DNA of 64,000 bases from the NCBI GenBank assembly GCA_963806735.1, contig CAWEBE010000001.1, positions 62,001-126,000 on the forward strand, written 5' to 3'. Both the position numbers and the translations under genes were made by a program. The notes beneath the pieces are model-generated. The model did not search any database and was not told the origin of the DNA. It saw only the letters and a program-made list of their open reading frames with translations. Below, one piece after another: positions 36,721 through 47,606 of the stretch; positions within the stretch are counted from its first letter, which is position 1, and each line of letters begins with the position of its first letter. The stretch comes from CADEFX01 sp963806735. Lineage in GTDB: Bacteria > Pseudomonadota > Alphaproteobacteria > Rhizobiales > Hyphomicrobiaceae.

Positions 36721-38028
36721 TCACGCCTCTCCGAACACGCGCCGGAAGATCGTATCGACGTGCTTGGTGTGGTAGCCGAGGTCGAACAGGGCCTCCAGCT
36801 CTTTGTCCGACAAGGCCTTGGACACATCCTTGTCGGTCTTGAGCAGGGTGAGGAAGTCGCCGCCGGCGCGCCACACGGTCATGGCGTTGCGCTGAACCCA
36901 GGCATAGGCATCCTCGCGCGAGACGCCCGCCTGCGTCAGCGCCAGCAGCACGCGCTGGGAATGGACGAGCCCGCCGAGACGGTCGAGGTTCTTGCGCATG
37001 TTGTCCGGATACACGACCAGCTTCTCGACCACGCCGGCGAGCCGGTTGAGCGCGAAGTCGAGCGTTACGGTGGCGTCAGGGCCGATCATGCGCTCAGCCG
37101 AGGAATGGGAAATATCGCGCTCGTGCCAGAGTGCCACGTTCTCCATGGCCGGGAGCGCGTAGGCGCGCACCATGCGGGCAAGCCCGGTCAGGTTCTCGGT
37201 CAGCACCGGATTGCGCTTGTGCGGCATGGCCGAGGAGCCCTTCTGGCCCTCGGAGAAGAACTCCTCGGCCTCCAGCACCTCGGTGCGCTGCAGATGGCGG
37301 ATTTCGATGGCAAGCCGCTCGATGGACGAGGCGATGACGCCGAGCGTTACGAAATACATAGCGTGCCGGTCGCGCGGGATCACCTGGGTGGAAACCGGCT
37401 CTGGTGTGAGGCCCATGGCCTTGGCGACGTACACCTCCACGCGCGGATCGATGTTGGCGAACGTGCCCACGGCGCCCGAGATGGCGCAAGTGGCGACTTC
37501 CTCGCGGGCGCGGGCGAGGCGGAGCTTGGCACGGGCGAATTCGGCATAACCCTGCGCCAGCTTGATGCCGAACGTGGTCGGCTCGGCATGGATGCCGTGG
37601 CTGCGGCCGATCGTGACCGTGGACTTGTGCTCGAAGGCGCGCTTTTTCAGTGCGGCGAGTAGGCGGTCGAGACCGGCGGACAGCACATCGGCAGCGCGCA
37701 CGAGTTGCACGTTGAAGCAGGTGTCGAGGACATCGGAGGAGGTAAGGCCCAGATGCACGAAGCGGGCTTCGGCTCCCACATGCTCGGCAAGGTGGGTCAG
37801 GAAAGCGATGACGTCATGCTTGGTGACGCGCTCGATCTCGTCGATGCGGGCGACATCGAGCTTGGCCTTCGAGCCCTTCTCCCAGATGACCTTGGCTGCC
37901 GCCATGGGAATGAACCCGAGCTCCGCCATGGCGGTGGCGGCGTGCGCCTCGATCTCGAACCAGATGCGGAAACGCGTCTCCGGTTCCCAGATCTTCGCCA
38001 TCTCGGGGCGCGTGTAGCGCGGGATCAT
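36721..38028 (-). CDS. purB: Adenylosuccinate lyase
   Basis: 435 residues. The signature loop GSSAMPHKRNP is intact, as are GLTSSDVLDT and GRSHGIHAEPTTFG with the catalytic His. The enzyme acts twice in purine synthesis, on SAICAR and adenylosuccinate. The ATG at 38028 gives the usual N-terminus MIPRYTRPEMAKIW. The metallophosphoesterase follows after 6 bases. Confidence 0.96.
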   Translation of the reverse strand: MIPRYTRPEMAKIWEPETRFRIWFEIEAHAATAMAELGFIPMAAAKVIWEKGSKAKLDVARIDEIERVTKHDVIAFLTHLAEHVGAEARFVHLGLTSSDVLDTCFNVQLVRAADVLSAGLDRLLAALKKRAFEHKSTVTIGRSHGIHAEPTTFGIKLAQGYAEFARAKLRLARAREEVATCAISGAVGTFANIDPRVEVYVAKAMGLTPEPVSTQVIPRDRHAMYFVTLGVIASSIERLAIEIRHLQRTEVLEAEEFFSEGQKGSSAMPHKRNPVLTENLTGLARMVRAYALPAMENVALWHERDISHSSAERMIGPDATVTLDFALNRLAGVVEKLVVYPDNMRKNLDRLGGLVHSQRVLLALTQAGVSREDAYAWVQRNAMTVWRAGGDFLTLLKTDKDVSKALSDKELEALFDLGYHTKHVDTIFRRVFGEA

Positions 38029-38101
38029 GGACGGTGCCTCGGGCCAAGCCAAAGTCTGACCGGAGGCCTAGCAGAGCCCGACCACTGCTTCAATCGCTGA
38101 C

Positions 38102-38178
38102 GCTAGTGTCCCGATCGCGAAGCTCGCCGGATCTCGCCGCAACCTTTGAACGAGCTTCGCGATCGAAAGGACACTAGC
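38102..38178. repeat. 77-bp palindromic element, unit 1
   Basis: The left arm at 38102-38126 (starting GCTAGTGTCC) and right arm at 38151-38178 (ending GGACACTAGC) pair along 25 bases with one 3-base bulge, leaving a 24-base loop. The unit is the same length and architecture as unit 2, 13 bases downstream. Both end in CTAGTGT/ACACTAG and carry a GATCG-GAA core. Confidence 0.75.
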
Positions 38179-38191
38179 AAGTTAATAATTC

Positions 38192-38268
38192 CTAGTGTGA
38201 TTCAGATCGAGAAATTCGCCTACGAGACATGCCGCAAGCACCGGCGAATTTCTCGATCATCACACTAG
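38192..38268. repeat. 77-bp palindromic element, unit 2
   Basis: The left arm at 38192-38220 (CTAGTGTGA...ATTCGCC) and right arm at 38243-38268 (GGCGAATT...CACACTAG) pair over about 26 bases with one 3-base bulge. The 22-base loop contains GCCGCAA, also found in the loop of unit 1. Arms of units 1 and 2 differ in sequence but share layout, suggesting divergent members of one non-autonomous palindromic family. Confidence 0.75.
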
Positions 38269-38328
38269 ATGTCAAACAGCGTAAATTGAGCATCACATCG
38301 CGAATTGGTCAGCCGAGGAGACAGGCGC

Positions 38329-40006
38329 ATGGCCTCGAGCTTCACGACCCACGAGGTGACGAACCAGAGCCCGCCGTTCGAAGACGTCAACCTGTTCACC
38401 ACGGACCGCGCCTTGCGGGAAGCGGTGGTGCGGGAAGGTGGCGAGCGCGCTATCGAGAGCCTGACCGCGTTTGGCGCCAAGTGCGGCAGCCGTGAGATGG
38501 CGGAGCTGAGCCGCCTCGCCAACGAGCATCCACCACGCCTCAAGGGTTTCGACCGGCAGGGCCGCCGGCTTGATGTGGTCGAATTCCATCCGGCCTACCA
38601 CGCTCTCATGGAGACGAGCTGCGGGGAGGGCCTGCACGCTAAGGTGTGGGAGCATCTGAGCAAGCCCGGAGGCAAGGCGGTGCCCGGCATCAACGTCACG
38701 CGCGGCGCCGGCTTCTACATGGCGGCACAGATGGAGGCCGGGCATTGCTGTCCCATCACCATGACCAACGCCTGTGTGCCGACGCTGCTGCTCCAGCCTG
38801 ATCTGGCAGCGGAGTGGCTGCCACGGATCCTGTCGCGCAACTACGATTCCGCATTCAGGCCTGCGGTGGAGAAGACCGGCATCACGCTCGGCATGGGTAT
38901 GACGGAGAAGCAGGGCGGCACCGATGTGCGCGCCAACACGACGCGGGCGGTGCCAGCCAAGGGTGCCGGCGGGCCGGGGGCCGAATACATCCTCACCGGC
39001 CACAAGTGGTTCATGTCTGCGCCCATGTGCGACGCGTTCCTGGTGCTGGCTCAGGCGCCGAAGGGGCTGTCTTGCTTCCTGATGCCGCGCTTTCTGCCCG
39101 ATGGCAGCGTCAATGCACTGCGCTTTCAAAGGTTGAAGGATAAGCTCGGCAACCGGTCCAATGCGTCCTCGGAGGTCGAGTTTCACGGCGCGCATGCGTG
39201 GCTCGTCGGCGAGGAGGGGCGTGGCGTGCCAGCCATCATCGAGATGGTCACGCTCACGCGACTGGACTGTGCGCTTTCGTCAGCCGGGTTGATGCGGCGT
39301 GCGGTGGCCGAGGCCATTCATCACGCGCGTCACCGCAGCGTGTTCCAGAAGCGTCTTGTGGATCAGCAGCTGATGGCGGAGGTGCTGGCCGATCTGGCGC
39401 TCGACGTCGAGGCTGCCGCTGCTCTCGCGTTCCGCCTGGCGCGCTGCTTGGATAACGCTGAGGATCAGCACACTCGCGCCTGGCTGCGTCTTATGACGCC
39501 GGTCACCAAGTACTGGGTCTGCAAGATTGCTCCGGCCGTCGTGTACGAGGCCATGGAATGCCTCGGCGGCAACGGTTACGTGGAGGACAGCATGCTGGCG
39601 CGGCTCTATCGCGAGGCGCCGGTCAATGCCATCTGGGAGGGCTCGGGCAACGTCATGGCGCTGGACGTGCTGCGCGTGCTGCAGCGCGAGCCCGAAGCGG
39701 CCGCAGATGGTCCTGGAAGAGGTTGGCGCCGGTGCCGGGGATGATGCCGGATTGAAGGCGGCGCTGGCTCGGTTGCAGGCCTTGCTGCACGCGCCGCGCG
39801 ACCTCGACCAGCGCGCGCGGGCACTGGTCGAGGGATTGGCATTGCTGGCGGCCGGCTGCATTCTGCGCGCGCACGCACCTGCGGCGGTCGCAGATGCCTT
39901 CATAACGACACGGCTGTCCGGCTCCTTTCGCCATACCTGGGGTCAGGGTCTGGAAAGGACGGGCGCGCGCACCATTATTGATCGGGCACTGCCTGCCGGT
40001 GGGTGA
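38329..40006 (+). CDS. AidB-like acyl-CoA dehydrogenase, frameshifted near C-terminus
   Basis: 558 residues after repair. The N-terminus NQSPPFEDVNLFTTDRALRE is typical of AidB (NQxPPLxNxNLF). FAD/acyl-CoA dehydrogenase blocks follow: GMGMTEKQGGTDVRANT, YILTGHKWFMSAPMCDAFL and CLGGNGYVEDS...AVNAIWEGSGNVMALDVLR. Deleting one C at 39701-39702 joins LQREPEAA to QMVLEEVGAGAG, which runs to the stop at 40006. E. coli AidB is an alkylation-response flavoprotein that binds DNA; members elsewhere may be isovaleryl-CoA type. GAGGAG precedes the ATG at 38329. Convergent with a MarR gene. Confidence 0.87.
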
Positions 40007-40022
40007 GCGTGCAGTCGACCGC

Positions 40023-40502
40023 TTACGCCCGCGCCTGCAGCCGGGGCGTATCCTTGACCGGCTTGCCCTCGACGGCCCGCACGATGCTGGCGAGGCTGTC
40101 CACGAGGTCCGACCTACGGGTGCTGGCAATGTAGCGCAACAGGCGCTCACTTACGCGGTGGGCTACGGGCTCGGCCTCCTTGAGGATGGCGCTGCCGACG
40201 GGCGTCAGACGCACGGAGTAGGCGCGGGCATCGTTCTTGGCGCGCCGGCGCGACAGTACGCCCTTCTGCACCAAGCGTTTCACGATGTCGGCGAGTGTCG
40301 AGCGGTCGATGCCTGTCTCCTTGACGATATCCGTCTGGCTGGCCGCCTCGTGCCGGGCCAGGGCCGTGAGCACTGCATACTGACGCGGGGTCAGCTCGGA
40401 GCCCGCCATCTCGGCGGCGAAAAGCTCATCCGCCACTTGGCCTGCCCGATGCAGAAGGTGCAGCACCGACTGCTCCAGGCGGCGCTGTGAATGGTCTTGC
40501 AT
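40023..40502 (-). CDS. MarR-family transcriptional regulator
   Basis: 159 residues. Winged-helix core: ELTPRQYAVLTALARHEAAS, TDIVKETGIDRSTLADIVKR and the wing LSRRRAKNDARAYSVRLTPVG. It ends 16 bases from the AidB-like gene stop (convergent) and is divergent from the AraC gene. Ligand and targets are unknown. Confidence 0.9.
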   Translation of the reverse strand: MQDHSQRRLEQSVLHLLHRAGQVADELFAAEMAGSELTPRQYAVLTALARHEAASQTDIVKETGIDRSTLADIVKRLVQKGVLSRRRAKNDARAYSVRLTPVGSAILKEAEPVAHRVSERLLRYIASTRRSDLVDSLASIVRAVEGKPVKDTPRLQARA

Positions 40503-40716
40503 AGTTCTTGCCGTCTCCTATTTCGGGATGAATGTGTGATAGGCTGGTAAAATCGTCAGCCCTCGCACCGTGCCGTTGCATTTAGGTAGGCAGCCTGCTG
40601 AAGGCTTGACGTTGGACCACCGACACTTGACCATAGGTTCCACAACGGCTTTGAAAGCCGGAAGGTTGGCAACACCGCCCGCGGCCGAATCCCGCGCGCG
40701 GAAAGGCTGGGCAAAA

Positions 40717-41751
40717 ATGCCGCAGTCAGGGCCGACGATCCGCGCCACCATCCTTGCCCGCTTTGATGCCTTCATTGCGGGTCAGAAAGCGAAGGTGCGC
40801 CCGCTGCTGTCGCAAGTCGGGTTGCGGCCGAGCGACCTTGGCGATCCGGATCGGCTGCTTTCGCTCAATGCGGTTGCCACCTTGCTGGATGTGGCGGCGC
40901 GGCGTTGCAATGATCCTTGCCTCGGCCTGCACTACGCAGAATTTCTGCCCGCCGGGTCCAGCGGCATTCTGGGCCATCTGGTGCTGAGTGCTCCGACAGT
41001 TCGCGACGCGATCCAGGACGTGGAGCGCTATGTGGGACTGTTTATGGCGCCCATTGCCGTCTCCTTCTCGGAGAAGGGCGGTCGGGGCGTGCTCTCCTGG
41101 CGATATCCCGAGACATTCTCGGCGCCGAAACTGCAGTTCTCCGGCCTCATGGTCGGCGCTCTCATCATGCGATTGCAGAAGGTGGCCGGGCCGGACGTGA
41201 AGCCGCTCTCCGTCGAGCTCGATCACCGGCCGTTCGAATGTGCTGACGAGGTGCGCCGGATTCTCGGCAGCCGAGTGCGGTTCGACCGGCCGGGAAATCT
41301 CCTTGCCTTCGACAGCAACACGCTCAACCGGCGCGCGGCGGGGGTGCAGCCGGGCTTGCACAGTCTGATGCGGCAGTTGGGTGATCGCGTGCTCGAGGAG
41401 CAGCGCCAGGAAGCCGACATCGTCGAGCTGACGCGGCGCCAGATCGCAGCGCGGCTGAAGAGCGGGGCTGGCGGCCTCGACACGATCGCGGGCGCGTTCG
41501 GACTGTCGGCACGGGCGCTACAGGGGCGCTTGAAGCGGGGTGGCACCACCTTCGAGACGCTGGTCGGCGCGACCCGCCAGCAACTCGCTACGAGCTATCT
41601 GCGCGACACCGGGCTGTCGATGACGGAGATCGCCATGCTGCTCGGTTTCTCCGAGCTCAGCGCCTTCACGCGGGCCTCACAGCGCTGGTTCAACATGTCG
41701 CCGTCGGCCTATCGTGTGGCCGCCAGACGGCAGCGGCCGATGCGTGGCTAG
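40717..41751 (+). CDS. AraC-family regulator with Arabinose_bd-type N-terminal domain
   Basis: 344 residues. The N-terminal domain of the OruR/ArgR-like type (LLSLNAVATLLDVAARRCND, LGLHYAEFLPAGSSGILGHL) is followed by a C-terminal double HTH (DTIAGAFGLSARALQGRLKR, MTEIAMLLGFSELSAFTRAS, RWFNMSPSAYR). I chose the ATG at 40717 (MPQSGPTIR); the frame is open upstream to 40570 but is not conserved-looking there. The target is not apparent. Confidence 0.87.
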   Translation: MPQSGPTIRATILARFDAFIAGQKAKVRPLLSQVGLRPSDLGDPDRLLSLNAVATLLDVAARRCNDPCLGLHYAEFLPAGSSGILGHLVLSAPTVRDAIQDVERYVGLFMAPIAVSFSEKGGRGVLSWRYPETFSAPKLQFSGLMVGALIMRLQKVAGPDVKPLSVELDHRPFECADEVRRILGSRVRFDRPGNLLAFDSNTLNRRAAGVQPGLHSLMRQLGDRVLEEQRQEADIVELTRRQIAARLKSGAGGLDTIAGAFGLSARALQGRLKRGGTTFETLVGATRQQLATSYLRDTGLSMTEIAMLLGFSELSAFTRASQRWFNMSPSAYRVAARRQRPMRG

Positions 41752-41882
41752 CACTCCACCATCAACAGCAATCTCACATTGGGCGCTGCGGCGCGCCGGC
41801 TGGCTCCTTCAAAGGGGGGCGGGCGTCCTCTATAAGACCGGGCACCAAAGAGTGCGGGTTCGGCAACCATGGGGTCTGCGCG

Positions 41883-43307
41883 ATGACAATGCGGCCGCGA
41901 CAACGGACTTTGCCGGCCCTGATCTGCTTAACGCTGATATCCGTAACGCTCACTACCGGTCCCACCCTGGCGCAGCGCAAGGTCGTGCCGCCGTCACGCG
42001 AGGCCGCCCAGTACTCCTTCGCGCCCATCGTCAAACGATCGTCGCCCGCTGTCGTCAACGTCTTTGCACGTGGCCGCGTGCAGGTGCAGTCGCCGTTCGC
42101 CGATGATCCTGTATTCCGCCGTTTCTTCGGTGAGCGGTTCGGCATGCCGACCGAGCGCATGCAGAGCTCGCTCGGCTCGGGTGTCATCGTCTCCGCCGAC
42201 GGCGTCGTGGTCACCAACACGCACGTGGTGAAGCTTGGCGGCTCGACGGAAATCAGGCTCGTGCTCGCCGACAAGCGCGAGTTCGATGCCAAGGTGCTGC
42301 AGCAGGACGAGAAGACGGACATCACGGTCCTCAAGATCGAAGCGGGCGAAGGCCGCTTTCCGTTCCTCGAGTTCGAGGACTCGGATGCTCTGGAGGTCGG
42401 CGACATGGTGCTGGCCATCGGCAATCCCTTCGGCGTCGGACAGACGGTGACGCAAGGTATCGTGTCGGCGTTGGCGCGCACCGAGATCGGCCAGTCCGAT
42501 GCCCAGGTCTTCATTCAGACCGACGCCGCTATCAACCCCGGCAACTCCGGCGGTGCGCTGGTCGACATGGCCGGCCGGCTCGTCGGCATCAACACGGCGA
42601 TCTATTCGCGCTCGGGCGGATCGCACGGCATCGGCTTCGCCATTCCCTCCAACCTGGTCAAGCTTGTTGTCGAGAACGCGGTGGCCGGGCGCAAGCTCGA
42701 GCGGCCGTGGCTCGGCGCCAGACTAGAAGCAGTGACGCGCGACATTGCCGAGGGCCTCGGCCTCGATCGGGCGACCGGCGCACTCGTCGCGCGCGTGCAC
42801 GCCGGGGGCCCGGCTGCCCAGGCGGGCCTTGCCGCCGGCGACGTGGTCGTCGGCGTCGACGGCACCGAGGTGGCGGATCCGCGCAGCGTCACCTACCGGC
42901 TGACGACCCGCGGGATCGGCAACGCTTCGCGTCTCGACGTGCTGCGCAAGGGGCGGAAGATGACCATGGACGTCGCGCTGAGGCCGCCGCCCAAGGCCGG
43001 CAAAGACGACGTGCGCAATCTTTCGGGGCAGCATCCGTTGGACGGCGCGCGGATCGCCAACCTTCTGCCGGCGACGGCGGACGAGTTGGGTCTCGAGGAG
43101 GAGGGCGGAGTTGTCGTGCTTTCGGTGCGCAACGGCTCGACGGCGGCCAGCCTGGGCTTCAAGGCCGGGGACATCATTGCCCGGGTGGGCGGCGCGGATG
43201 TCGAGAACGTCGTGGCGCTCGAAGGTTTGGTGCGCCAGCGCCAGCGGTCGTGGCAGATGACTGTTAAACGCGGCGGACGCACGCTGCAACTGCAAGTGCC
43301 GGGTTAA
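41883..43307 (+). CDS. Do/HtrA-family periplasmic serine protease
   Basis: 474 residues. A signal peptide (LPALICLTLISVTLTTGPTLA) precedes a trypsin-like domain with catalytic triad His114 (TNTHVV), Asp146 (KTDITVL) and Ser222 (NPGNSGGAL). Two PDZ domains follow: about residues 285-375 (WLGARLEAVTRDIAEGLGL) and 390-470. It degrades or refolds misfolded periplasmic proteins. Transcribed in the same direction as rarA, 59 bases further on. The exact orthology (DegP, DegQ or DegS) cannot be set from sequence alone. Confidence 0.93.
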   Translation: MTMRPRQRTLPALICLTLISVTLTTGPTLAQRKVVPPSREAAQYSFAPIVKRSSPAVVNVFARGRVQVQSPFADDPVFRRFFGERFGMPTERMQSSLGSGVIVSADGVVVTNTHVVKLGGSTEIRLVLADKREFDAKVLQQDEKTDITVLKIEAGEGRFPFLEFEDSDALEVGDMVLAIGNPFGVGQTVTQGIVSALARTEIGQSDAQVFIQTDAAINPGNSGGALVDMAGRLVGINTAIYSRSGGSHGIGFAIPSNLVKLVVENAVAGRKLERPWLGARLEAVTRDIAEGLGLDRATGALVARVHAGGPAAQAGLAAGDVVVGVDGTEVADPRSVTYRLTTRGIGNASRLDVLRKGRKMTMDVALRPPPKAGKDDVRNLSGQHPLDGARIANLLPATADELGLEEEGGVVVLSVRNGSTAASLGFKAGDIIARVGGADVENVVALEGLVRQRQRSWQMTVKRGGRTLQLQVPG

Positions 43308-43366
43308 GGGCCTGCTGTGTTGCGGTGAGATTTGGCCGTGCAGGCCATGGCGCATATGATCGGCTG

Positions 43367-44686
43367 ATGGCGACACTGTTCGAAGCCGCAGGACTGGAGA
43401 AGGGTGCCCCACGGCCGCTGGCCGACCGGCTGCGGCCCACGCGGCTGGTCGATGTCGTCGGCCAGGAGCACCTCGTCGGAGAGGACGGCACGCTCACGCG
43501 CATGCTGAAAAGCGGGCGCATCCAGAGCATGATCCTGTGGGGCCCGCCGGGCAGCGGCAAAACCACGATCGCGCGCCTGCTGGCGAACGAGACCCGGCTC
43601 GAGTTCGAGCAGCTCTCGGCCATCTTTTCGGGGGTGCAGGACCTGCGCAAGGCCTTCGATCGCGCGCGTGTGCGGCGCGAGACTGGCAAGGGCACGCTGC
43701 TGTTCATCGACGAGATCCATCGTTTCAACCGCGCGCAGCAAGACAGCTTCCTGCCGCACGTGGAGGACGGCACCATCACGCTCGTCGGCGCCACGACCGA
43801 GAATCCGTCCTTCGAGCTCAACGCTGCGCTCTTGAGCCGTGCCGCCGTGCTCACGCTCAACCGTCTGGAGGAGCAGCATCTGGAAGAGCTGCTGAGGCGT
43901 GCCGAGGCGGAGGAAGGTAGGAAGCTGCCGCTCGATGACGACGCGCGCACGGCGCTACGCGGCATGGCGGACGGCGATGGACGCGCCGTGCTCAACATGG
44001 CCGAGGAAATTTTTGCCGCTGTTGCGCCGGGGCAGAAACCGTTGTTGCGCGAGGCTCTGATCAAGCTCGTGCAGCGCCGGGCCCCGCTCTACGACAAGAG
44101 CCGTGACGGGCACTACAACCTGATCAGCGCGCTGCACAAGGCGGTCCGCGGCTCCGATCCGGACGCCGCGCTCTACTGGCTGTGCCGCATGCTCGACGGC
44201 GGCGAGGATCGGTTGTTTCTGGCGCGCCGGCTGGTCCGGATGGCAATCGAGGATATCGGCCTCGCCGATCCGCAGGCGGTGGTGCAGGCGCTGGCGGCCA
44301 AGGATGTCTACGATTTCCTGGGTACGCCGGAGGGTGAGCTGGCGCTGGCGCAGGCCACGATTTATCTGGCCACGGCACCGAAGTCGAATGCGGCCTATAT
44401 GGCCTATGGTGCAGCGATGGCTGCGGCCAAGGAGAGCGGCAGTCTGGCACCGCCCAAACACATCCTCAACGCGCCGACAAAGCTGATGCGTGAGGAAGGC
44501 TACGGTGCCGGTTACGCCTACGATCACAGCACCGAGGAAGGGTTCTCCGGGCAGGACTATTTCCCTGAAGGCATGGGCCGCAAGCAATTCTACGATCCGC
44601 CCGAGCGCGGCTTCGAGCGCGAGATCCGCAAGCGGCTCGAGTATTGGCAGAGTTTGCGGCAACGGCGCCAAGCCGAGCGCCCATGA
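43367..44686 (+). CDS. rarA: Replication-associated recombination protein A (MgsA)
   Basis: 439 residues, AAA+ ATPase related to clamp loaders. Walker A is GPPGSGKTT (residues 59-67), Walker B LLFIDEIHRF, sensor 1 GATTENPSF. The C-terminal tetramerisation region includes NLISALHKAVRGSDPDAALY, diagnostic of RarA/MgsA/WRNIP1. It acts at stalled replication forks. The ATG at 43367 was chosen because homology begins at ATLFEAAGL. Confidence 0.95.
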   Translation: MATLFEAAGLEKGAPRPLADRLRPTRLVDVVGQEHLVGEDGTLTRMLKSGRIQSMILWGPPGSGKTTIARLLANETRLEFEQLSAIFSGVQDLRKAFDRARVRRETGKGTLLFIDEIHRFNRAQQDSFLPHVEDGTITLVGATTENPSFELNAALLSRAAVLTLNRLEEQHLEELLRRAEAEEGRKLPLDDDARTALRGMADGDGRAVLNMAEEIFAAVAPGQKPLLREALIKLVQRRAPLYDKSRDGHYNLISALHKAVRGSDPDAALYWLCRMLDGGEDRLFLARRLVRMAIEDIGLADPQAVVQALAAKDVYDFLGTPEGELALAQATIYLATAPKSNAAYMAYGAAMAAAKESGSLAPPKHILNAPTKLMREEGYGAGYAYDHSTEEGFSGQDYFPEGMGRKQFYDPPERGFEREIRKRLEYWQSLRQRRQAERP

Positions 44687-44931
44687 GAGCCTGGCTCACA
44701 GGTTGCCAAGGTATCCCGCTCTGCAGCGCCGCTTTTATGGACAGGCCGCGCGCCCGCCGTTACAAGTGAAATCGCGAGGCGATCCGGTCCTGAACGGGCA
44801 TCAGTCCCGGCGGCATGGCCGCTGATCCGCGTGTCGGCGGTTGGCCCCGCAGGCACGGGACCGGTGGAGGTTTGGGCCGCCGCCGCGTGCATTTCAGTGT
44901 CAATGGGCGAGCGACGGCAGACGAGACAGCG

Positions 44932-47596
44932 ATGACGGGCGTCAACGAGATCCGCTCCACATTCGTGGACTTCTTCAAGAGAAACGGACACGAGCACGTG
45001 GCCTCCTCGTCGCTCGTGCCGCGCAACGACCCCACGCTGATGTTCACCAGCGCGGGCATGGTGCAGTTCAAGAACGTGTTCACCGGACAGGAGGCGCGCC
45101 CCTACAAGCGCGCGGCCACGTCGCAGAAGTGCGTGCGGGCCGGCGGCAAGCACAACGATCTCGACAACGTCGGCTACACGGCGCGGCATCACACGTTCTT
45201 CGAGATGCTCGGCAACTTCTCGTTCGGCGACTACTTCAAAGAGAAGGCGATCCCGCTGGCGTGGGAGCTCATCACCAAGGAGTACGGGCTCGATCCCAAA
45301 AAGCTCGTCGTCACGATCTATCACGATGACGAGGAGGCTTACGGCATCTGGAAGAAGCTGACAGGCTTTGGCGACGACAAGATCATCCGCATTGCGACCT
45401 CCGACAACTTCTGGTCGGCGGGCGATACGGGACCCTGCGGGCCGTGCTCAGAGATCTTTTTCGATCATGGACCGAAAGATTCCAGGTGGACCACCGGGAT
45501 CGGCCGATGCTGACGGCGACCGTTTCATCGAAATCTGGAATCTCGTGTTCATGCAATACGAGCAGCGCGGGCCTGGCGACCGCGTTGCGCTGCCCAAGCC
45601 ATCCATCGATACGGGCATGGGGCTCGAGCGCATCTCGGCCGTGCTGCAGGGCACGCACGACAACTATGAGATCGACCTGTTCAAGGCGCTGATCGCGGCA
45701 TCGGAGGATGCGACCGGAGTGAAGGCGATAGGGGAGCACAAGGCGTCGCATCGGGTCATCGCCGACCATCTGCGCGCGACGAGCTTCCTCATCGCCGACG
45801 GCGTGCTGCCCTCCAACGAAGGCCGCGGCTACGTCCTGCGCCGTATTATGCGCCGCGCCATGCGTCATGCGCATCTGCTGGGCGCCAAGGATCCACTGAT
45901 GTGGCGGCTGGTGCCGGCGCTCGTGCGCCAGATGGGCGACACTTACGGCGAGCTGGTGCGGGCGCAGCCGCTGATCACAGAGACCTTGAAACTGGAGGAG
46001 ACGCGCTTCCGCAAGACGCTGGAGCGCGGCCTGGGTCTGCTCGCCGACGCCAGCGGCAAGTTGAAGAAGGGCGACACTTTCTCCGGCGATGTCGCGTTCC
46101 GCCTGTACGACACCTATGGCTTCCCGCTCGACCTGACGCAGGACGCGCTGAAGCCGCGCGGCATCAGCGTCGACACCAAAGCCTTCGACGTAGCGATGGA
46201 GAAGCAGAAGGAGGAGGCACGCAAAGCCTGGAAGGGCTCGGGCGAGGCGGCCACCGAGACCATCTGGTTCGAGATCAAGGAGAAAACCGGCGCCACGGAG
46301 TTCCTGGGCTACGACACGGAAGTGGCAGAGGCCGAAATCCGGGCGATCCTCAAGGGCGGCAAGGAGGCCAAATCGCTCGGTAAGGGCGAGGAGGGTCAGA
46401 TCGTCGTGAACCAGACGCCATTTTACGGGGAGTCCGGCGGGCAGGTCGGCGACACTGGGACCATCAAAGGCCCCAAGGGTGCGGTGCTGCGCGTCATCGA
46501 TGCGCAGAAGAAGCTGGGCGACCTCATCGTGCACACGGGCATCGTCGAGTCGGGCAGCTTCAAGACCGGCGACGCGGTGGAGCTGACTGTCGACCATGCG
46601 CGCCGCAGCGCCACGCGCGCCAACCACTCCGCCACGCATCTGATCCATGAGGCCCTGCGCCAGGTCTTGGGCACGCACGTGGCACAGAAGGGCTCGCTTG
46701 TCGCGCCGGAGCGGTTGCGCTTCGACATCTCGCATCCCAAGCCGATGAGCGCGGAGGAGATCAAGGCGGTCGAGGATCTGGCCAACGCTATCGTGCTGCA
46801 GAATGCCCCGGTCGAGACGCGCCTGATGGCCCTCGAGGACGCCATGCAGACCGGCGCCATGGCGCTCTTCGGCGAGAAGTACGGCGACGAGGTGCGAGTG
46901 GTGTCCATGGGCAATCCGCAAACGGGCGCCAACAAGGCCTGGAGCGTCGAGCTGTGCGGCGGCACGCATGCGCGGCGCACCGGCGACATCGGCCTTATCC
47001 GCATTGTCGGCGAGAGCGCATCGGCGGCTGGCGTGCGGCGCATCGAGGCCCTGACGGCGGGCGGCGCGCGGGCGCACCTGGCCGAGCAGGACGAGCGCAT
47101 GCGCGAGCTTGCGGCCCTGATGCGGACGCGGCCGGACGATGTGGTCGAGCGCGTCAAGGCGCTGCTCGAGGAGAGAAAGGGGCTCGAGAAGCAGCTTGCC
47201 GATGCGAAGCGTCAAGCCGCCCTCGGGGCCGGATCGACGAACGGAACCGCTGGCGCCACAGCGATCCGCACCATAGGCAACGTCAAGCTCCTGGCGCGCA
47301 CAGTGCAGGGCCTGAACCCCAAGGACCTGCGTGGCCTCGTCGACGACGGCAAAAAGCAGGTCGGATCTGGTGTGGTTGCGATTGTCGGCGTCACCGAGGA
47401 CGGCAAGGCCGGTCTCGCTGTCGGAGTCACCGACGATCTCACCACGAGCTTGAGCGCCGTCGATCTGGTCAAGGCTGGCGCCGAGGCGCTGGGCGGGAAG
47501 GGCGGCGGCGGGCGTCCCGACATGGCTCAGGCCGGCGGTCCCGATGGCACCAAGGCGGATGCTGCGCTGAAGGCGATCGAGGCCAAGCTCGGCTGA
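44932..47596 (+). CDS. alaS: Alanyl-tRNA synthetase, one-base insertion in the assembly
   Basis: 887 residues after repair. Class II catalytic core: NEIRSTFVDFFKRNGHEHV, then RAGGKHNDLDNVG and GDTGPCGPCSEIFFDHG. Editing domain zinc motif: ANHSATHLIHEALR and ELCGGTHARRTGDIG. The C-terminal DHHA1/oligomerisation region ends with GKGGGGRPDMAQAGG. An extra A in the AAA run at 45475-45477 breaks the frame. Removing it gives DHGPKIPGGPPGSADADGDR, the expected sequence. Because the enzyme is essential, the indel is almost certainly a sequencing error. Convergent with the GDPD gene 10 bases away. Confidence 0.94.
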
Positions 47597-47606
47597 TCAC
47601 AATGGA

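Noticed and set aside
44687..44931. Leader regulatory RNA before alaS
   Set aside because: No T-box motif or terminator/antiterminator pair; T-boxes are not expected in this lineage.
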